From positions 1,488,001-1,552,000 of the forward strand of contig JADFUC010000709.1 of assembly GCA_019722365.1 (NCBI GenBank): DNA of 64,000 nucleotides, written 5' to 3'. Below, one piece after another: positions 37,171 through 49,752 of the stretch. Position numbers and translations under genes: made by a program. Below the pieces are notes generated by a model that did no database searches, was not told the DNA's origin, and worked only from the letters and a program-made list of their open reading frames with translations. This DNA comes from Lithospermum erythrorhizon. Its lineage: Eukaryota; Streptophyta; Magnoliopsida; Boraginales; Boraginaceae. Every line of letters starts with the position of its first letter. The stretch's first letter is position 1.

Positions 37171-38026
37171 ATGAATTCTATTGTAGAAGAACCGATGCTT
37201 ACAAGAATTGATCGCCTAGACAATATTGTGAGTACCAACTTGTTTAGCTGTTCTTCTTATAATAGAACATTTAACCTACTTTTGAGTCAATAGCTCATTC
37301 ATATATTTTTTGTTTTATGGTAATTAGAAGATTCATATATACTTTTATTATCTAATCATTTGTATGAGAATTCTTTACTTGAAAATTAATCTTTATTCGA
37401 GTAAGATCAATTTATGATTAAATTTGAGTTCTTAAGTTTTTTAGATGGAAGCAGCTAGCATGTAAGAACAATAATGACTATGCATCGAGGTAGTTGGTAT
37501 GTTTGGATAAAATATATAATCACTTATCTTTTGCAGATAAAGAAGTTGGAAGAAATCAGGAGATTGACACATGGTAAGCACTCTCCTAGGAGCTCATATG
37601 AATCTACTCATTCAAGATCAACAAGTGATGGACAAGGTGCATTATCATCATCCTCAGTTGATTTCTCACCAAGAAGCATGGAAAAACATTGTCGCCCTAT
37701 GGATGATGTTATTGTGGAGACTGAGCGCAAAGGGACACTTCTTGAAAGGCTCATGTACGTCGAGGATCGTGTTCTTAAGGTAACAAGATGTAGCTCATTA
37801 TAATAATCTCCACTAAAATGATGAAATGGTGATATTCATTTGGTCTAGTTTTATTTATGTGCAGATGTGTGAGGAGATGGAGGAAGAATTAAAAGATAGG
37901 AGAAGGAGAGACTATGAGGTGTCCACTAATATTGAGAAGAAGTCACGTAAGAAGGGGTTGAAGCAACTGGTAAAAAAATGCATGCCACATAAGGGAACAA
38001 AAACAAAGGAGGAAATGGTTGCTTGA
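37171..38026 (+). CDS. Small conserved plant protein with coiled-coil segments, function unknown
   Basis: Three exons join in phase: 37171-37227, 37537-37779 and 37865-38026, giving 153 residues. The start follows a TATA box and an A-rich leader. The N-terminus EEPMLTRIDRLDNI and the following IKKLEEIRRL form a short heptad-like helix. Next come a serine-rich linker, the conserved-looking SSVDFSPRSMEKHCRPMDDV, a GTLLERLMYVEDRVLK helix, an EEMEEELKDRRRRDYE helix and a lysine-rich tail (KKGLKQLVKKCMPHKG). I recall similar short uncharacterised proteins in other dicots but cannot name one. There is no signal peptide or membrane segment. The basic tail and helices suggest protein- or nucleic-acid-binding, which is inference. 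A poly(A)-signal-like AATAAAAG occurs near 38110. It looks intact. Confidence 0.8.
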
Positions 38027-38270
38027 AAGTAGTAATGTTTTGTGTACTTCCTCTGTAAATTGCAACTCCGTTATTTTTGTAACGAAGGGAGTTTTGCATA
38101 CAACAGGGTAATAAAAGCGAGTGTGAATTATTTGTTCTCTTTAACCTCAATTCAATCTATTGCAACGGGGCAAAACTTGCATCAAGTCTAGTTTACACCT
38201 CTGTATAGGTGGTAGCCCTTTGCAAGAGGAAAAGGGAAAATGACAGGTCAGAGAAAGTAGATATATATGT

Positions 38271-38358
38271 GGTATATATCCATATATATTGAATTGTGGG
38301 TCCATAAATGATGAGGTATATATCCATATATATTGAATTGTGGGTCCATAAATGATAA
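38271..38358. repeat. Near-perfect 44-bp tandem duplication
   Basis: Two adjacent units starting at 38271 and 38315 share GGTATATATCCATATATATT, GAATTGTGGGTCCATAAATG and an ATGA end. It lies between the converging genes at 38026 and 38557. Confidence 0.95.
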
Positions 38359-38556
38359 AATAAATAGTGGGGAATGTTAGTGTTGAATTTATGTAGTGAA
38401 ATATCATTATATGCCGTCCAAATAAATGAGTAAAAAGATAGAGCAACTTTTTTATTGTAATTCTCAACAAAGTATTGTCCATCTTTGTTCATGATGACAA
38501 ATAATATATGCTCTCCAACAAAATAAACATAAATCAAGGAACATCAACCATTATTG

Positions 38557-40789
38557 CTAGCTAGTTATTACACAGGTGCTGTTATAAATGTGGCTCCTAT
38601 GTGCTTTGTCATATCCACCATGTAGGTTCAATAAACAATGAGCTTGGTGATGATATTTTTGTTTGATAAGGTTCCCTAGAACATGGAACTTTGATCTTAA
38701 ATCCACAATGATCTCGAGAGGCAAACCTAGTCTTGATTCTAGCAGGTCCTGCATACTCCTTCCGGCACCATATAAAGGTTTGTTTCTTTTTCCGATGAAC
38801 AATCTGGAAGTTGTCGGACCTCCCGGACCTGCACGGAGCTCCATACCCTAACATATATACTCGGAATTGTTAAAACAAAAAATCGACTCATTTTGTAAGC
38901 AAAAATCCTACCAATTAACTTATGTATCTTTTTAAGCTACTACTCTGAAACAATATTAATGAAGCCAAACCTTATCCCATATCAATAGCTTTGTCATGTA
39001 TATTAGTATTAGTATGATGATTAAGTTTGTAATAAGATAAGTCATGTAATAGTAATAAGTGTCGATGTATTATACAAATAATACACCATCAACATTATAT
39101 TCAATTCGTTGTTATTCAAAATTTGATGTTTTAACAAAACTTCATGTTATACAAATACACCATCAATATTATATACTTCGTTGTTAACTAAAATTCGATG
39201 TTTTAGCAAAAGTTGATGTTACGAAAAATTACCCGTGATACGACAAAAGGGAGCTTGGCAAACGATATAGACATTGCAGGGGGATGAAGATGGAGGGCAA
39301 ACATCTTGGACTGATTATCAATTACTAAATCGATGGTAAAATTGCATGAAAGCATTTTAGTAGATACACCTGTGCCATCCACTCCCTCCGCCAACACAAA
39401 TTGTCTTATTCGTGCAATCTGCAAGAGACTCAAGTAAATACTCCTCATGGATTATTAATTATGTCAACGAACTTCGAAAATGTGAATTAATTAAATTCGA
39501 ACACTCTGATATGTCATTGGAAATTTATCAATAATGTGACATATGAAACAATAAAATAAAATGATGGGCCATACAACCATACTCTATTATTCACGGTGTT
39601 CGAGTGAATGAGAGTGAATGGTGCATTAAGTGGGTCGTCTGAGTAGTGTGGGGACTAACCTTTCAATCCTTGATAGATGTGTGTAGTTGGATTTGTAGGA
39701 ATAGGACCATATTCACGTCGAAACAGTGTTAAAAATGACTAAAATGACTATTTTATTCTTAAATGAAACTTTCTTAAATACTATATTTACCAATAGGAAG
39801 GACGAAAATAATCATTTCACCCTTTTTTAATACTGTTTTGATATAAATTTAGCTCGCTTGGATTTGTAGAGGCATTTTTTATGAAATGCTGACTCCATTT
39901 ACATGTGAAATTTTTAGTCGTCATTTATTATTTATTTTATGACCAATAAACTTAAAATTACACAAATGTAAATATAACGATACTGGATTAAATTCTTAAG
40001 TTTAGAAAGTTCTTAGATCATTTTCTGTATAACTACATATAGAGTATATTGATTTTTGTATCCTATGTTTTTTCTTCATGATTTGTATTTTGTAGACAAA
40101 TTTATAATAACAAATAACATATTAAGACGCGTCACAAATGAATCTATATATTAAGATATAAAATTATTTAAAAATCATCTCTTATGACAATTAATTAAGA
40201 ATGTGATACTACATGTCTACATCTACATTTATACATACACTAATGAATATACTAGTTTAGTTCAATTCGTTAATGTTATTACCTTAACAGAAATTACTGG
40301 GGCCGGTGGCTTGGCAGCAAGATAGAAAACAAGCAAAGCAGCAAACAAGCTAACAACAAACCTCCAACTTATTTGCAAACAAATCCAACTAAACGAACTT
40401 GAATATCCAAACGAAAAATATTGTTTCCACCCTTTTTCCCCCTCTCCAAAATAATCATCTTCATCATCAAGACTATCCCTCGTCACACATTTTCGACGAC
40501 TATCTCCACCAATCTCCATGGCATTTGCAGCTTCTTCTTCATGGCAGCTTTGAAGATCAAATGAGACTTTCTTGTCATGGAAATTGAAAGAATGAGTCGA
40601 GCCTCGAGACGACGAGTATTGAAGAAGAGCTAAAGGGGTGAGTTGTTGTTGAAGATGATGAGTGTTGTGGGTTCTGAGGTCTGGGCTGTTTGCATGGGAG
40701 ATTGTTGAAGGGCTTTGTACATAATAGACTTCATATGGATATGAGTGGAACAATGCTTCTTCTGATGAGTCCCTTCTATGATTAGCCAT
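38557..40789 (-). CDS. LEA_2 / NHL-like single-pass membrane protein
   Basis: Minus-strand exons 40789-40283, 39418-39233 and 38847-38557 are 507, 186 and 291 nt, all phase 0, giving 327 residues with clean GT-AG introns. The N-terminal cytosolic part starts MANHRRDSSEEALFHSYPYE and contains VYYVQSPSTISHANS, a signature of a plant family annotated as LEA-like or hydroxyproline-rich transmembrane proteins. A hydrophobic span (WRFVVSLFAALLVFYLAA) at about residues 142-159 is followed by PPAP. The downstream part is the LEA_2-like beta domain with QFVLAEGVDGTGVSTKMLSC, a LHLHPP segment, PLYGAGRSMQDLLESRLGLP, and a C-terminal NSTCVITS. Family members are linked to membranes, stress and defence; the molecular role is not established. 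No lesion is seen. Confidence 0.85.
39065..39225. repeat. Diverged tandem duplication in LEA_2 intron 2
   Basis: Two related units of about 75-80 bp each carry a TATACAAAT-ACACCATCAA core followed by TTCGTTGTTA and a GATGTTTTAACAAAA-like end. Confidence 0.75.
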
Positions 40790-42439
40790 TGAAGTGTTTG
40801 GGAGGGGGGGCTTGGCTCAGTAGATAGAGTTTGGGAGGATTTTTAAACTGCAAAGAGCAATGATGTATTATGATGGCAAGTTATTATTTGTATTATTGTT
40901 TCCCCAGAATAGCTATTTTCACTCAATGGTACTCAAAATATTCATACACAATTTTTTGGGGGCTGTGATCTTTCTATCCGATTTTATTTCTGCTTTTCAT
41001 TTTTTTTTTTTCATGAACATCATTCGCTTTCTTAAGTACATCAATCATTTCTTTAAATTAATTCTACTAATCGATGATTTTCATACTTACCTGTTTCTAT
41101 TTTTCTGTTTCTGGCAACAATAAAATAATAGAAAAAGTTCATGATCAAATTAAAATAGAAAGACATATTGATTTCAATCCACACACACCAAATGACATAT
41201 AACTTTCACTAATGTACTTCTTTCAAACAGCTTCACTAAATACATGATTTCAATTAAATGTAGATTCACATGATTTCAAATTAAAATAGCTTTGATATAT
41301 AACTTCCACTGACGTATTGTTTCTAAATTGTTCAACAAATATAGTTTTTCAAATACTTTTAGTTTGGACTTGGAGTACCTCAACTCGAGTGAGCGGTTTT
41401 TTAATTTTGTAAAAGTTGTATAATAATCCTTTTAAAAATTTAAAATTTAAATGAAAAATTAAAAAGTATCATAAATAATATATAAAAACTCGTTTCGATT
41501 AGGTCGATTTTGGTACGATTTATGCTCAAATTGAAATCGATTAAATTTTGTCGGTTTTGATTTTCTCTTATCATTTCGGTTCAATCTCATATTTTTTTCA
41601 ACCAAATCAAAAAATCGATTCGTCTCGGTCGGTTAAAATGTGGGGGAGCAATATATAAATTAATTCTAGAGTAGAATTAATAATGTATCTTACCTAGTGT
41701 CGTGATGTGATGTACATACAATTACCGATGATTTTGTTCTTTTTCATTTTGTAAAAGTTCGGATACGATGATAAATGCACATAACATTTTTATTGAATTA
41801 CTCAAAAAAGTTCATGACAAATTTTTAAATAACCTATACATAACCTATATAGTTAGAAACACAAAGAAGTGCATGTCAGTTCGTCAAACTTTATTAACTT
41901 TAAATTAGATAGCTATCTTAATCATGCAGTACATTTTTTATAGATAAAGCTTCGAATCGTGCGCATGGTTTGGGGGCAAAGATTACTGTAATTAAAGCTA
42001 CCTCGACATATATACATTAATTTAATTAATCCTAAAGATTCTGTCACTTTGCACCGAATTGTTTCATCTTTTTATGTCTGGTAAAATGATAACATGAGCA
42101 TGCACTTTTTTAGCCATTCAACCTTCCTTTTCCTTAATTAATTTATTTCTTCATCTTGACTTCTTGAAATTGACGATTTTATTATTCTTCGAGGACTGGC
42201 ATGCTTGCTGAAATTCTGAGAAAATCCCAATTCCCATCTGCAGTAGTACATGGAGAACAAACAAAATGACCCTTCAAAGTTAGAAATTTTTGAAATTCAA
42301 TTTTCATTTTAAAATAGGAGATAAAATATAGATTGAAACTAATCGAGGATAAAAATATTGCGTCACTACACGCTATACATTAAGTATTAAAAGGGATGTT
42401 AGTGAAAAGTGAAGTGAATACCAATAATATTAAAATACT
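40790..42439. other. Intergenic; upstream region of the LEA_2 gene and CACTA flank
   Basis: The first 200 bp or so should hold the LEA_2 promoter, but I see no clear TATA box. The rest is AT-rich without credible genes. Its end (about 42397-42440) resembles the sequence just beyond the other end of the CACTA element. Confidence 0.35.
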
Positions 42440-43038
42440 CACTACTATAAAAATATATTTAGAGAACACTTACTAGAAAGCACTCTCGATAAAAATGTCT
42501 TCTAAGAAGCACTTTACGAAGCGCCTCCAAATTTTCACTTATTGACATGCCTTCTGCTAAAAAAGTTGTATTTAAACCAGCGCTCAAGAAGCGCCTCTAA
42601 GTGAAATTATTAAAAAAAAAAATCCGATTTAAAAACCAAAACCCACCTTTCACCCCCCTCCCCCGACTGTTGTTGCTCGGCCGCCGAGACCCCCTCCGCT
42701 CCTTCGGGCCACGACCTCCTCCGTCACGACCTGCCTGAACCCCCACCGGCCGCACCACCACCACCACCATATGTATGCAATTAATTTTTCATTTTTGTAA
42801 TATTTATTTATTTTCAATTTTTTAATTTCTTATGTTAATCTGAAATGTAAATATAGTTTGAACTGTTGTTTATTATGCTAATCTGAAATGTATAATAGTT
42901 TAATTATAATTTAGGTTATTTTGAATTTTAGTAAATTGCATAGTTTCAAGTACTAGTATGTATTGTTGGCTATGTTTGTTGGTATATTATATTTAATTTG
43001 TTTGTGTAATTCATGATTCATATTTTGTAGTAAGTAAT

Positions 43039-45420
43039 TATGGATCGAAATTGGATGGTTTCGATCGTTTGTCACAAGAATATGAAAATGGTGTGAATGA
43101 GTTTATTGTGTTTGCTCTAATAAATGTCGAGGATAGAAAGTTCATTCCATGTCCTTGTTGGAAGTGTTTAAATCTGAGTATAGTAGATGAGGATGAACTG
43201 GAAGAGCATTTGATATGTGAATGACATAAATATAAACTATACTGTTGGACAGATCATGGTGGAGATGAAAGTTGATTCTAGGGTCCAATCGATTAAGTTT
43301 GATAGTGGACACTAAAGGAAAGTGTAAACGTAGGCGTTAGGGATAATGTAGAAGAAATACCAAGGGTATTAGAGGAAGATTTGATTGATCATCCTGAATT
43401 ATTGGAGAGATTAAAAGATGATCTAGAGAAACCTTTGTGGGATGGATATAAGTTTACCAAATTAGATGGAGTTATTACCTTGTACAATGTAAAAGCCAAA
43501 CATTGACGGATCATTTATCTTTCATGCACTGCCGGGAAGAAGCGTTAAATAATTGTCAGCCGATGATAATATGTTGCCTCAAGAACTTATGATGCAAAAA
43601 CAAGTGCTCAGCTTCAATTGGGTTGAAATAATGTAGGATACATGCATGTGTGAACGATTGCATATTATTTCGAAAGGAATATGCATCATTGGTTAATGTC
43701 CCAAGCGTAACGCTCCCGTTATAAGAAGTTATAATCTACTCCTACCAAAGTGATTTATTATTTTTCACTTATGCCCAGACTCGCCGCATGTATCGGCGTA
43801 GATTATGCCAAGAAATTAACATGGCATTTCGATGGTGCGGGTAAAGACGGAAAGCTTAGGCATCCCTGCGGGATGCACGCTACCGAAGACTTCGATGCTA
43901 AGTATCCGTGACTTAAATAAATCCCAAACTTACGGCTCAGATATCATCGATGGAATGAATCCTCATGGAATTCAGAGTACCTCTCACAGTACATGGCCGG
44001 TAGTTTTGGCAATGTATATTTTACCACCTTGGCTATGCATGAAACATAAATATTTGATGTCAGTTTTTACACCGATATCCGACCTAAACAACCCTAAACG
44101 ATATTGATGTATATTTGACACCTTTAATCGAAGATTTGAAGTTGTTGTGCGAGAAGGGTGTAGATGTATGTGATGGGTTCAGAAAAGATAACTTCAATTT
44201 GAGGGTTATGTTGTTTGGAACAGTGAATGACTTTCCTGCTTATGGAAATTTATCTGGATATAATATAAAAGGACAATATGCATGCCCCAAGTGTGAAGAT
44301 CAAACTGACTTTGTTCGATTAGAACATAGTAAAAAAGAGGTTTACATAGGGCATCGTAGGTTTTTACCAAAGGAACATGGATATAGGAAAGCAGCTTCAA
44401 TGTTTGACGGAAAATGTGAAAATCGTGGACCTCCTCCTATTTTATAGGAAAGCAGCTTCAATGTTTGACGGAAGAGGTATTTGATAAGGTGAAGAACTTG
44501 TAAATTCCATTGGGGAAGGGAAATTCTAAGTGAGTACAGTCTAGGGATTTTAAGAAGTGCTCAATTTTCTGGGAGTTGACTTATTGGAAGGATTTAGCTG
44601 TCAGACATTTAATAGACCTTACGATCAAGAGTGTCACTGAAAGTTTTGTATCTACATTATTAGGTACAAAGGGTAAAATAAAAGATACAGAGAATTCGAG
44701 GAAGGACTTGATACAATTGGGAATAAGAGAAGAATTGAGACCCGTAAAAGATGGATGCAAAACATATTGCGCCCCAGCTGCGAGTACTCTTAGTAAGAAG
44801 GAGAAAAGGTTTTTGCCGTACTCGACCGCTTAAGGTTACCGAGGTTATTCATCAAACATCGAATGTCTAGTTTCTCGTTAAAATATTCAAAGATGAAGGT
44901 GTTGGAAGTTACATGATTGTCATGGTCTCAAGTAGAAACTTGATTCCAAGTGGGCAATACGCTTCTATTCTACCTAAGGAGGCACGGTAATAATTATAAA
45001 GTTATGCTTTATTCTTCAAGCATTATTTCAGAAAGTGTGCGGATTGATCCCGATAAATTACTACCTTACAAGTCGAAATCGCGAGATCTCTTGTAAGCTA
45101 GAAATGTATTTTCCACTGGCCTTTTTGATATTATGGTGCACTTGGACGGTTCATTTAGTTGAGGAGATGTAGTGCTGGCCAATCGACTCCGAGGTGGATG
45201 TATCCTGCCGAAAGGTATATGAAAATTTTAAAGGGATATGACAAAAACAGAAGTCGACCAGAGGGTTGTATCGCTGAGAGGTACTTAATGGAAGAAGTCG
45301 TGGAATTTGCACCGAGTATATGATAAATTTAGAGTAACATAGTCTTCCAAGACTGGCCATGCCAGTAACGGGTAAGCCGGGCGTATTACGCGTGGGAAGC
45401 AATTGATGGGCTGTGTAAGG
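43039..45420 (+). pseudogene. TNP2-type CACTA transposase remnant
   Basis: The first block (from the ATG at 43039, with a frameshift after MDRNWM) matches the transposase-associated domain: RLSQEYENGVNEF, then IPCPCWKC and EEHLICE. Later blocks match TNP2: IHACVNDCILF (about 43640), RRMYR with a DGK-like stretch (about 43780-43860), the SDIIDGMNPHG, STSHSTWPVV, LPPWLCMKH series (43912-44050), NDFPAYGNLSGY, CPKCEDQ, YIGHRRFLPKEH (44220-44380), and KKEKRFL with an RYRPEG-like relic near 45250. Stops and shifts occur repeatedly, and one internal 30-bp duplication disrupts the frame near 44444. Clear relic, not functional. Confidence 0.85.
44383..44473. repeat. 30-bp direct duplication inside the TNP2 remnant
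   Basis: The same 30 bases (ATAGGAAAGCAGCTTCAATG followed by TTTGACGGAA) occur at 44383-44412 and 44444-44473, separated by 31 bases that encode the normal continuation. Confidence 0.95.
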
Positions 45421-47924
45421 ACTGGAGTTGGAACAAGCGCACTTTGTACATCCTAAACAACATGTATTTATGTTATATCATATATTGACACGCATAAAGT
45501 ACTACTGAAGAAGACAATCCGCATAGGAGCTGGGTGGCTTCATGTAAGAGTTAATAATCGCATTTTCGCTTTCTTGGTTTGAAAATCATGTGGCTTAACA
45601 ATAATTAAAATGTAAGTGCTAACTATATTTGATACACCGAGATATTATCAAGTGGGTCTCGCTGTATGCACGTTTTTGTATAGTTCCTAAGCATTATCAA
45701 TGGGTACACATTCTACAATTCAAAGAACAAGACGGTAAAGCAGGTCTGCTGCAGAACGCTGAGTCGTGATTTCAGAGCCGAGAAACTAGAAATCACAACG
45801 CTAAAAGACATAAACCCGATATATGCCAAGAATAGTTTCTACGGGTGCTGATTGAACATATATGAAGTCGATTATGTCAGCTTCAAGTTCCCATATTCGC
45901 ATGTAGTAGAGAATAAATATGGAAAGTAGGTTGACGAATTGAGTTTCAGAAGAGCATTTCGAATAGGTCAAGTTCAAAAGATGACTCATTCATACTAAGC
46001 TTCACAAGCTAAATTCAAGTGTTTTACGTTAAGGATCCGTTACTCTAAATGGTCGATTGTTCTTCTTTCTAACAAGTTTAATGAATATAAATCGAGAACA
46101 TTGAAGAAGATTATGATGTCGAAGATGACCCATTTAGAGGAGTTAGATCATCGAGACATATCAATGCAAAGTGCTTTTATGCAAGAACTGATCATAACGA
46201 GGGTATTTGGACACCACAAGGCTAGGGGAAACAATATAGCGTTGTTCGAGCTGGTAGTAAAAGGAAACGAGGAAAAAAATAAATGTGGGTATTTATTTGT
46301 TTTTTTTGTATATTTCAGTTTATTTATGTCAACTAATTCATATTTTTTATATTATATTTGTATTTTTGACCGTTTGGGCGTATTTTTTTGTTTGTAGGAT
46401 TATGGGAGACTACATTTCTAATATTGATACCGCTTACGTATAAATGATGATGACGTTGATGTCAGCTTCGGTTTCTCACACACTATCTCAAAAACGAAAG
46501 CGAATAGGTGGAGGTAAGAGAGGCATTGTTTCAATGAAAAAAGTTGTTGTTGCTAGAAGTAATGGATCAAATTTAAGGTACTATGTTGTTCTTGACTTAT
46601 TCTATACATTGTCATTTGTTTATATGTCGAGTTACTTGTCACTTACTAACTATTTTAAGTGTATTTTATTACTTGGCTTCCATTTCAATATTGACGGTCA
46701 ACCGATTGGCCTAAACAAGTCCATTTGTTTAATACATTGCTTGTTGCTCGTCAATTTATCCTTTGATGGATAATAATTGACATCGCATAAATGGTGTCAG
46801 AAAGCAAAAAAATACGGGTGTTAACTTCAGTTGTTGAATTTTTTGATTGTATAGATATGTTTATGTGATATACTAATAAAACAAGTTTCTGGGCGCCTTG
46901 TTTTGAGCTCGATGAGTCATATGGATATACTATGAAAAAGCGGCAAAGCGGCACGAAGTTTTCGTGCAAAGTTATCCAAAGAATGTTACGATAGTGAATG
47001 TAATCCTATTTTGAAAAAACCTGAGAGATATAACAAGCTTAAGGTTGTAGGAAAAAGCCGGGAAGAATTCTGTAGAAAAGGTCAAAAGACAAAGCATTTA
47101 AGGTAATTAGATTCTACACTTTAAAAAACTTAGAAATTTACACTAGTGCTTGTTATTTTACGTAGCACCGGTAGAATCAATTCACAAAGTGCCAAAATAG
47201 AGAAGTTTGCAAAGATTGGGTGCTGGGTTATGTCATTATGGAAACGTATTGTAAGCTACTTTTTATATTCAATATATTTACATATTATACATATTTTTAA
47301 TAATTTAAATAATTTTGTTTCATTCTCTAAAACCAATGTAGAAAGACAAAATTGAAAATGGAGCCGCTAGACAACGATTAACGTTATGGAAGGCGAAAGC
47401 TCGAAAAGCCGGGATGGACAATCGCAGTAAGACGCGCAAAAGATGAAGGATGCAAGGAGTAAGTTCTAAAACTGATCTATATCTAATTTAAGACTTATGT
47501 TTTTATGTGGAAATAATCTAAATGCATAATTACAGGAGGCTATTACCGACACCCTTACAGATGAAGAATTGCTTTGTCGTGGTCCGAACGATGTAATCGG
47601 CAAAAAAGCACTACGTAAGAAGTTAAGTACTACTTTAATACTTACACCGGTCACCTGTGGGTAACAAAGACCGATTTTTTTGGAAAGAGACGAGATTCAT
47701 CTCAAAAACCCCGAGGTCCATGAATTGAAACAAATGGTGACTAAATGCGACAAAAGTTACAACACCGGGAAAGATCGCACTTAAAAGCGTACGCCGCAAC
47801 GCAACAAATTAGACTAAGCATTTACACACCTTTATTTCTCGATTCAGCACTCCAAGCAGCGGTCGTGAAGGCCCAACAAAGGTCCCATTTGATTCCAAAG
47901 GTATTTCTTTAATACTTTTATTGA

Positions 47925-48545
47925 TATATGAAGTATTGTGATATTATTGTGACTATGAAGTCATGAGTAATCAAGTATTTTGGGGTATCGTAGTCGCTAA
48001 ACGGCTATATTGCGATATTGCGAAAGTACGAAGTTGACGACATACGGCATATATATTGCGGATTCATGAAGTCATGAGCAATCAAGTATTTTGGGGGTAC
48101 TAGCAGGAGCTTAAATCATTAAGTATCATGGATATCAGACTATATATTAAGTATCATGGATTAGCTTTTAGTCACGATATATGAAGTATTGTTTATAATG
48201 ATTTTAAGTCATTAAGTATCGTGGATTACGAGTCATTTACGTATTTAAGTATCGTGGATGTCAGGACTATATATACGAGTTGACGTATATGAAGTATCGC
48301 GATATTGTGACTACGAGTTGATGAGATATAGAAGTATTGTAATATCATAGACTATCGCCAGATAACTGTTTATTTTCAAGTTCTAGTAGTCAAGCAATCA
48401 TTGCTATTGTGATATTGTGACTATATATGAAGTATCAGGATTATGAGTTGATGATATATGAAGTATCGCGGACTATATATACGAAGTTAACGATTTAAGT
48501 CATTAAGTATTGTGGATATTATGAGCTGCTTAAATCATTAAGTCA
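47925..48545. repeat. Degenerate minisatellite-like tract
   Basis: Variants of TATGAAGTATCGTGATATTG, TGACTACGAGTTGATGATAT and TTAAGTCATTAAGTATCGTG recur many times with variable spacing. The stretch lies between the coding-like parts of the CACTA second gene and has no open frame. Confidence 0.8.
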
Positions 48546-49679
48546 TGTTTATAATGATTTTTTCTTTAAGGTGAGAGTCTTTGTGACATGTTCGTGGATT
48601 CACCATTGTATTGTAAGGTTGGGTCGTTAGTATTTGCAAAGAGGGACGTAAAATTCACAATATCCAATTGGAAACTTGATCAAGTTAGAGTTTGTTTAAA
48701 GAGATTGTCTCAACCATGAAAGTACATATTTACTATGTCCTATTGTTGGAGTGCGCGTAGATTACTACCGTAGGCATTTATCGGGTACATTTGTTTCTAC
48801 GCCTCAAAGAGATTGATTTCCCTTGCAAAAAGAAAAGCGTATTACTGAAAAATAAATTATATAATTAATTGTGGTAACTTCATTATATAATTAGTTGTCA
48901 TTCACTAAACGTAAAACCAATTTTTTGCCTCAAGATTCACTATGGAAAACCATCTTACAAAGTAAGGAGAAAGTTTCAAAATGCTTAGTCCGTCGCCCAG
49001 CTTATTCAGAGGAAGCCATATCATCGAGAGAGGGTGACGCGACCATCGTATGTGCTGAATTCTTGTAAGTTTCCATGCTCGGTACAATAACATGATTTTA
49101 AGTTCAAATGCCCGAGTTGTTTTGGGGGTGAAGCTTACGTCAACACCACGTTTATCGACAACGCGAAAAGAAAAGTTACACGGATTAGCTAAGTGGCTAC
49201 CACTATATGATTTACATAAGGTAATGATAACAATAATCTATCACTAAATGTTCTCCATAGATTTTTAACAATATATAGTTATTAATATATTTTCTATTGA
49301 AGGTACTTGTGTGAGGTGTATTTTGTTGATGAGGGCAACACAAATATGATGTCGAGTAGGTTCTCATTTATTTCTCCACATAGACAGCTTGCACATACTC
49401 ATGCAAGATATACTACGTACATCAAGGCCTGACATTCCATCATAAAGACCATATAATACAGGGTTAGTCTACTATAATTTATTTTGAATTAACTAGTAGT
49501 AATTTTCATACTACTGTTATATAGCTATTTTGGCTACTGGCAATATCATTCAAATAATCTAGTGATATTGGGTGTCGATTGTCATCAACACCAAGACTAA
49601 TTACATATACTATATGGTGCGAGTACATCACTCCCCCTCCGACGCACATGGTGCAAAAATTCTAACAGTAGTCTATTTG

Positions 49680-49683
<4 letters not shown>

Positions 49684-49749
<66 letters not shown>
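49684..49749. repeat. (TA)n microsatellite, about 66 bp
   Basis: Uninterrupted TA dinucleotides inside the Ulp1-like remnant. They create a spurious tyrosine-isoleucine open frame. Confidence 0.98.

Positions 49750-49752
<3 letters not shown>

Noticed and set aside
47925..48545. CRISPR-like direct repeats
   Set aside because: Units are degenerate, irregularly spaced and inside a plant transposon.
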